From an uncultured Porphyromonadaceae bacterium (GTDB lineage Bacteria; Bacteroidota; Bacteroidia; Bacteroidales; Muribaculaceae): 10,814 bases of DNA. A program made the position numbers and the translations under genes. Below the pieces are notes generated by a model. It was not told the DNA's origin and searched no databases. It saw only the letters and a program-made list of their open reading frames with translations. Where the stretch lies: positions 1-10,814 of the forward strand of contig UQLO01000052.1 of assembly GCA_900541865.1 (NCBI GenBank), read 5' to 3'. This document shows, piece after piece, positions 7,356 through 10,814 of the stretch. Positions within the stretch are counted from its first letter, which is position 1, and every line of letters starts with the position of its first letter.

Positions 7356-9206
7356 TTATTTGTTCAGAAGGCGGTTGTTGAAGTCGCGGAGGGTGTCGAG
7401 CACGTTGCAGCGCACATGCACGAAGTCCTTGATGCCCTCGGCCTTGAGGTCGTCCATGCAGGCAGGGGCGCCGGCAACAACGAACTCGGCGCGGCCCGCA
7501 AGGTACTTGTAGGCCTCAGGAGCCAGCGTGGCGTATTCGTCGTCGCTCGAGCAGAGCACTATCACGTCGGCTTCCTTGGCCAGTGCGGCGTCGACGCCGG
7601 CTTCTACGGTGTCGAAGCCCAGATTGTCGATTATCTCGTAGCCGGCGCAGCCGAAGAAGTTGGTCGAGAACTGTGCTCGGGCAAGGCGCATGGCCAGGTT
7701 GCCTATGGTCAGCATGAACACTTTGGGGCGCTTTGCGGCAGCTTCGGTGGCCAGACGCAGCTCCTCGAAGTCGGTGGCGGCGCGCTTCATGCTCAGTGCG
7801 TTGGGTCCCTGCTCGGCAGAGCAGGCGCACTTGCAGCAGCCGGCGCCGGTCTTGATTTTGTCGGCAGCCTTCTCGTTGATGTTGGGATACTGATTGGTGC
7901 CCAGCAGGATTTCCTTGCGGCGGGCAACGTCGGTGTGGCGCTTGGCGCAGCTTTCGTTGACGGCCTTCTGGACCGCACCCTCGCCGACCTGGACGAAGAA
8001 GCCGCCATTGTCCTCAACGGCCAGGAAGAGTTTCCAGGCTTCGTTGGCGATGCTCACTGTCAGGGTCTCTACGTAGTAGCTGCCGCCGGCCGGGTCGACT
8101 ACCTTGTCCATGTGGCTTTCCTCCTTGAGAAGGAACTGCTGGTTGCGGGCAATGCGCTCGCTGAAGGCGTCCGGACGCTGGTAGGGCACGTCGAAGGGAG
8201 TGGTGACGATGGAGTCAACACCGGCCACGCAAGCCGAGAAGGTCTCGGTCTGGCTGCGAAGCAGATTGACGTGGGCGTCGTAGATGGTCTGGTTGAAGCG
8301 GCTCGTGGTGGCGCACACCATCATCTTGGCGCTGTCGATATTGGCGGGCTTGTACTGCTCCACTATCTGCGCCCACAGCATGCGGGCGGCACGGAACTTG
8401 GCAATCTCCATAAAGAAATTGCTGCTCACGCACATATTGAACTTTATGCGGTCGGCAACTTCGTCGGCGCTGAAGCCGGCTTCGGTAAGCAGGGTCATCC
8501 AGTCGGCGCCCCAGGCCAGAGCATAGCCCAGCTCCTGGTAGATGAAGGCGCCGCCGTTGGCGAGCACCTCGCTGTCGACGCTCAGGCAGCGCAGGCCGGC
8601 AACCGGAGCAACTGCTTTGAGCAGCTCGCCGGCTTCGGCGGCGATGGCTGCGGTGTCGACGCCTTCGGCGCCGTGCTTGAACTGCTTGCGAAGGGGGTTG
8701 TAAGCCACGCTGCCACGGAAGGTGGCGGTGGCACCGGCTGCCTCTACGGCGGATACAAGAGCCTTGGCCACCTCTACGGCATTGCGCGGGCAGCAGTCAA
8801 GGTTGATTTCGACCTTGGCAAGGTCTATGCCCTTGAGAAGGGTGGCAACGTCGGCCGCATCCTTAACCTTGAAGCCCAGCGACGTTACGCCCTTGGTGAG
8901 TACATCCAGAGCGATGGCGTTGGCCTCTTCCGCGCTGTCGGCAACGATATTCTGGCGGGTCAGCCAGTCGTTGTCGGTGCGGGTGCCGCGGACGTAGGGA
9001 TACTGCCCCGGCAGGCTCTTGGTAGTCTCAAGCGATGCTATGTCTTCGGCGCGATAGACGGGCTGCACATCGAAGCCCTCGTTGGTGCGCCAGACCAGTT
9101 TCTTGTTGAAGTCGGCCCCTTTGAGGTCGGCCTCCACCTTGGCGCGCCACTCCTGGTAGCTCGTCGGCGGGAACTGGTCGAACAATCTTTCTTTATTTTC
9201 TGCCAT
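7356..9206 (-). CDS. mutA: Methylmalonyl-CoA mutase, small non-catalytic subunit
   Basis: The 616-residue protein pairs with MutB to form the heterodimeric mutase. It has the same layout, a TIM barrel (about 40-440) and a flavodoxin-like domain (about 493-616), but the cobalamin motif is lost: where MutB has Asp-Gly-His-Asp-Arg-Gly, this subunit has Gly502-Asn-Leu-Ala-Met-Arg507. That is expected of small subunits, which stabilise the complex. Between the two domains is a cysteine cluster, Cys457, Cys458, Cys460 and Cys462, in a Gly-rich linker. The ATG at 9206 has no Shine-Dalgarno sequence but follows an A/T-rich leader containing the 18-base element also seen before the GHL10 gene. A consensus promoter lies 89 bases upstream. 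Confidence 0.97.
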   Translation of the reverse strand: MAENKERLFDQFPPTSYQEWRAKVEADLKGADFNKKLVWRTNEGFDVQPVYRAEDIASLETTKSLPGQYPYVRGTRTDNDWLTRQNIVADSAEEANAIALDVLTKGVTSLGFKVKDAADVATLLKGIDLAKVEINLDCCPRNAVEVAKALVSAVEAAGATATFRGSVAYNPLRKQFKHGAEGVDTAAIAAEAGELLKAVAPVAGLRCLSVDSEVLANGGAFIYQELGYALAWGADWMTLLTEAGFSADEVADRIKFNMCVSSNFFMEIAKFRAARMLWAQIVEQYKPANIDSAKMMVCATTSRFNQTIYDAHVNLLRSQTETFSACVAGVDSIVTTPFDVPYQRPDAFSERIARNQQFLLKEESHMDKVVDPAGGSYYVETLTVSIANEAWKLFLAVEDNGGFFVQVGEGAVQKAVNESCAKRHTDVARRKEILLGTNQYPNINEKAADKIKTGAGCCKCACSAEQGPNALSMKRAATDFEELRLATEAAAKRPKVFMLTIGNLAMRLARAQFSTNFFGCAGYEIIDNLGFDTVEAGVDAALAKEADVIVLCSSDDEYATLAPEAYKYLAGRAEFVVAGAPACMDDLKAEGIKDFVHVRCNVLDTLRDFNNRLLNK

Positions 9207-9222
9207 ATGATTAATTATGTGT

Positions 9223-9240
9223 ATTTCAGTTTATTAGATA
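9223..9240 (-). repeat. Third copy of the 18-base leader element, before mutA
   Basis: TATCTAATAAACTGAAAT on the minus strand matches the start-proximal copy before the GHL10 gene at 16 of 18 positions. It lies 16 bases before the mutA ATG, inside the predicted 5' untranslated region. Confidence 0.6.
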
Positions 9241-9251
9241 ACAAGGTTAGT

Positions 9252-9287
9252 GGCGCGTACTCCCTTCGCACAGGCGCTTGCGTACTC
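9252..9287 (-). repeat. Direct repeat in the mutA 5' untranslated region
   Basis: GAGTACGC occurs twice, followed by AAGCGCC in one copy (9273-9287) and by GCC in the other (9252-9262). The copies are 25 bases apart, just downstream of the predicted mutA transcription start. They could be a regulator site or chance; no cobalamin riboswitch core is visible around them. Confidence 0.3.
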
Positions 9288-9294
9288 AGCCGTG

Positions 9295-9326
9295 CAAAAG
9301 TAATAAGAAATTGCGTATCCACCAAA
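9295..9326 (-). promoter_or_regulatory. mutA: mutAB promoter, Bacteroidota consensus
   Basis: On the minus strand the -33 box TTTG (9323-9326), a 20-base spacer and the -7 box TACTTTTG (9295-9302) match the Bacteroidota consensus fully. The predicted start is near 9291, giving a leader of about 85 bases before mutA. Confidence 0.75.
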
Positions 9327-9340
9327 TAATTATTCAACTG

Positions 9341-9382
9341 TAAGCAGCGGCCCGTCGCGAGGAACGGGCCGCTGGCAGCTTA
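9341..9382 (-). terminator. Terminator hairpin closing the candidate RNA gene
   Basis: A perfect 10-base-pair stem (9346-9355 with 9364-9373) and a further five pairs (9341-9345 with 9378-9382) across a four-base bulge close an eight-base loop. On the minus strand it is followed by the moderately T-rich AGTTGAATAATTATTT. It sits 15 bases before the mutA -33 box, so it separates upstream transcription from mutAB. Confidence 0.65.
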
Positions 9383-9444
9383 TCGGTTTGTGGGGTCTTG
9401 AATTTCAGATGTTGATAGGGTCTATCATGACCGTAACGTAGAAA

Positions 9445-9479
9445 CCCGGGCAGCAGCGCCGGAGGCGTTGCTGCTCGGG
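9445..9479. other. Long hairpin inside the RNA candidate
   Basis: Sixteen-base arms (9445-9460 and 9464-9479) close a three-base loop. Read as plus-strand RNA all 16 positions pair, two of them as G-U, and the hairpin is followed by a T-rich tract at 9488-9502, which would make a good plus-strand terminator. Read as minus-strand RNA the same two positions become A-C mismatches. No plus-strand gene is seen that would need it. Confidence 0.5.
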
Positions 9480-9706
9480 GGTATGGGTTTGTTTATTTTT
9501 GTTGACATTTTGGGCGCACGGTGTCTTGCGCGGCGGAGGCCGCGGGGGTATGATAGTCTGCAAGACGGTGCGCAGTATATGATATTTCGGACAACAGGAC
9601 GTTGCCACCGGAAAGTTGAGCCGTCACACCGCTTTCATCCCTCTGCCGATGAATTGCCTTGGCGGTGTAAACTTTCCTCGCGCCCTTGCGAGTGCGATTT
9701 GCATCG

Positions 9707-9738
9707 CAAAGTTAATGCCATTCCGGCAGAAAAGCAAA
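9707..9738 (-). promoter_or_regulatory. Promoter of the candidate RNA, Bacteroidota consensus
   Basis: On the minus strand the -33 box TTTG (9735-9738), a 20-base spacer and the -7 box TAACTTTG (9707-9714) are a full consensus match with the same spacing as the mutA promoter. The predicted start is near 9703. A small dyad (9694-9707) overlaps the start site. Confidence 0.7.
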
Positions 9739-9773
9739 AAGTCGGTCAACTTTTTTTCAGCCCGGGCGCCGAC
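9736..9773 (-). terminator. Possible terminator of the M48 peptidase gene
   Basis: Just past the M48 stop codon, GTCGG (9773-9769) can pair with CCGAC (9745-9741), and on the minus strand a T-rich run TTTTTGCTTTT follows. A competing A/T stem pairs 9736-9742 with 9749-9755. The stems are short and overlap the -33 box of the RNA promoter. Confidence 0.4.
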
Positions 9774-9776
9774 GGG

Positions 9777-10571
9777 TCACTTGGGACGGGGATAGCCGTC
9801 GCGGGTGCAGCGTTCGGTCATCTTTTCGATGCGCGAGGCCGTGTCGGGATGGTCGGAGAACATTTTCGCCACCGGGCCGGCATTTTCCGACTGCTGCTCA
9901 AGGGCTTGCAGCTTCTCGAAGGCTTTCACCATGCCCCACGGATTGCGGCCGTTGGCAACCAGGAAGTCGTAGCCGCAATCGTCGGCCTCGGCCTCCTGCT
10001 TGCGCGAGTAGCTGCGGTTGACCAATGCATCGCCGATCTGGCCAAGTTGACCCTCGGAGAGATTGGCAACAGCGCCCCCGGCACTTGCTATGGCCTCGCG
10101 GGCAGCCCCGGTGAGCAGCTGGGTGCGCATGGCGTTGCGCGAGTGGTGCTTGAGCACATGGCCTATCTCATGGCCAACTACCCCGAGCAGTTCATCGTCG
10201 GTCATAATGTCCATTAGCCCGGTGTAGACGCGCACGCTGCCGTCGGGGCACGCGAAGGCGTTGACATCCTCGGTCTGATAAACCTTGAAGTTAAGAGGTA
10301 TTCCGTCGGCCTCGGTGATTCCCGAGGTGAGGCTCGCCAGTCGCTTGGAGTAAGGGCTGGAAGCGGGCAGAACGGTATTTGCGGAGTCCATCTGCTCTAC
10401 AGCCTGATGAACGTACTGAGCAATCTGGTCGTCGCTCAGGGTGAGGGCCTGCACGCTCTGCTGGGCAGCACCGAAGAGCTTGCGGAGGTTGACCCTGGCG
10501 GAGGCATCAAAGGCAAAAAACATTACAAGCGCCGCCGACAGCACGCGCAGGGTGGTTGATATGTAGTTCAT
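9777..10571 (-). CDS. M48 family zinc metallopeptidase, secreted
   Basis: The product is a 264-residue M48 peptidase of the small soluble type related to E. coli LoiP/YggG. A signal peptide covers residues 1-25 (hydrophobic run, then Ala-Ser-Ala), and with no lipobox cysteine it should be released into the periplasm. The zinc site is complete: His134-Glu-Ile-Gly-His138 provides two ligands and the catalytic glutamate, and Glu193 in Glu-Ala-Glu-Ala-Asp is the third ligand. The C-terminal His-Pro-Asp-Thr-Ala-Ser-Arg-Ile motif typical of this group is near residue 241. The likely role is turnover or quality control of envelope proteins; the substrate is unknown. A GTG six bases upstream (10577) could add two residues, but ATG at 10571 is preferred. 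It is probably monocistronic, with a 160-base gap upstream and a candidate terminator right after the stop. Confidence 0.92.
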   Translation of the reverse strand: MNYISTTLRVLSAALVMFFAFDASARVNLRKLFGAAQQSVQALTLSDDQIAQYVHQAVEQMDSANTVLPASSPYSKRLASLTSGITEADGIPLNFKVYQTEDVNAFACPDGSVRVYTGLMDIMTDDELLGVVGHEIGHVLKHHSRNAMRTQLLTGAAREAIASAGGAVANLSEGQLGQIGDALVNRSYSRKQEAEADDCGYDFLVANGRNPWGMVKAFEKLQALEQQSENAGPVAKMFSDHPDTASRIEKMTERCTRDGYPRPK

Positions 10572-10616
10572 ATTCACTTTTAGTATGTTCTTTATTAAAA
10601 ACCCGCCGCGCTCTCT

Positions 10617-10648
10617 TAAAGTTCGTTATTTTTGCGCTTTACCCCGAA
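10617..10648 (-). promoter_or_regulatory. Weak candidate promoter of the M48 peptidase gene
   Basis: TTCG (10645-10648), a 20-base spacer and GAACTTTA (10617-10624) on the minus strand resemble the consensus with three mismatches in total, and the spacing equals that of the two strong promoters. The start would fall near 10613. A 7-bp inverted repeat (10634-10640 with 10670-10676) around a 29-base loop lies across the region. Confidence 0.25.
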
Positions 10649-10731
10649 CCACAAGACCCAAATCCACCAAAAGCGCCTGCACAATATCGTCGAGGACGCC
10701 AGATCCCCGCCATCCCCGCTAATCTTGCATA

Positions 10732-10814
10732 TTACTTGTAGAGGTAGATGTCGGGAATGCAGTGGTATATGATGCCGAGGAGGATAAGCATCTGGATTAG
10801 GGGCATGGGCAACA
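10732..10814 (-). CDS. C-terminal end of a hydrophobic, probably membrane protein (partial)
   Basis: A minus-strand frame enters from the right edge and ends at the TAA at 10732-10734, leaving 26 residues in view. They are strongly hydrophobic (Leu, Ile and Met rich, with the stretch Leu-Ile-Leu-Leu-Gly-Ile-Ile) and end in Asp-Ile-Tyr-Leu-Tyr-Lys, which suits a last transmembrane helix with a short basic tail. Third codon positions favour G or C as in the neighbouring genes. The family cannot be identified from this fragment. Another frame is also open here but has less protein-like composition. Confidence 0.5.
   Translation of the reverse strand, partial: LPMPLIQMLILLGIIYHCIPDIYLYK

Larger units (their letters stand above)
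9341..9703 (-). ncRNA. Candidate structured RNA, unrecognised family
   Basis: This interval between the M48 gene and the mutA promoter has its own consensus promoter and a closing hairpin, predicting an RNA of about 360 bases. Reading along the minus strand, stems follow one another: a 5-bp hairpin (9692-9677); a long composite hairpin (9677-9610) with stems of 8, 7 and 6 bp; a 6-bp hairpin with one G-U pair (9606-9590); a branched element (9573-9514) with stems of 6, 7 and 5 bp; an A-rich linker (9513-9480); a 16-position stem with two A-C mismatches (9479-9445); a 6-bp hairpin (9427-9413); and the terminator. It lacks the core sequences of RNase P RNA, tmRNA, SRP RNA and the cobalamin riboswitch. 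The alternative is a small protein: a frame from 9704 to 9405 is broken only by a TGA at 9624-9626, but the peptides look unlike any family I know. Confidence 0.5.

Noticed and set aside
6984..9329. Plus-strand open frame of 781 codons opposite mutA and the start of mutB
   Set aside because: Same codon-bias artefact; it covers two certain mutase genes and the mutA promoter and has no family features.
9207..9400. Cobalamin riboswitch before mutAB
   Set aside because: GCCACT in the leader recalls part of the B12 box, but the rest of the core is missing and the predicted leader of about 85 bases is too short.
9341..9703. RNase P RNA or tmRNA
   Set aside because: GAGGAAAGT resembles the RNase P core, but it continues differently, pairs within a local hairpin, and the second conserved RNase P block is absent. 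No tRNA-like ends or tag frame for tmRNA are present.
10556..10741. Plus-strand 61-codon frame, with TATTTTTG at 10627-10634 as a possible plus-strand promoter
   Set aside because: No -33 box at the expected distance, and the frame overlaps the ends of two minus-strand genes with no recognisable protein features.

Overview
The window looks like chromosomal DNA from a GC-rich member of the Bacteroidales, most likely Muribaculaceae or a close relative. Three things point there. The clearest promoters fit the Bacteroidota consensus (TTTG, a 20-base spacer, then TAnnTTTG), and start codons generally lack Shine-Dalgarno sequences. The gene set also fits: a heterodimeric methylmalonyl-CoA mutase of the succinate-propionate pathway, a GHL10 glycosidase with a type IX secretion-like tail, an ArnT-like GT39 enzyme and a FtnA-type ferritin. 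The family-level placement is inference.

Every confident gene lies on the minus strand, so transcription runs from high to low coordinates. From the right edge: the last 26 codons of a hydrophobic protein (10732-10814); a secreted M48 zinc peptidase (9777-10571); a 400-base stretch that appears to encode a structured RNA with its own promoter and terminator (about 9341-9703); mutA and mutB, 18 bases apart, behind a strong consensus promoter (5205-9206); a terminator hairpin and a second dyad (5121-5186); an ArnT-like membrane glycosyltransferase (3406-5028); a GHL10 family glycosidase (616-3360); and ferritin (78-599). The first 77 bases hold a possible terminator and no recognisable gene.

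MutA and MutB together form the adenosylcobalamin-dependent enzyme that interconverts succinyl-CoA and (R)-methylmalonyl-CoA, the entry to propionate formation in these anaerobes. The GT39 enzyme and the GHL10 glycosidase both act on envelope glycans and are only 45 bases apart, so they may be co-transcribed. Ferritin follows the GHL10 stop codon by 16 bases, an unusual partner for an iron-storage gene.

The most interesting part is 9341-9742. A perfect TTTG-N20-TAnnTTTG promoter on the minus strand is followed by about 360 bases packed with nested inverted repeats, ending in a GC-rich hairpin just before the mutA promoter. No convincing protein is encoded and the known housekeeping RNAs do not fit, so I call it a candidate unannotated structured RNA. 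Several of its loops carry UCC or CUCC. A second unusual signal is an 18-base A/T-rich leader element present as two adjacent copies before the GHL10 gene and once before mutA. All structures were read by eye; no folding energies or database searches were run.
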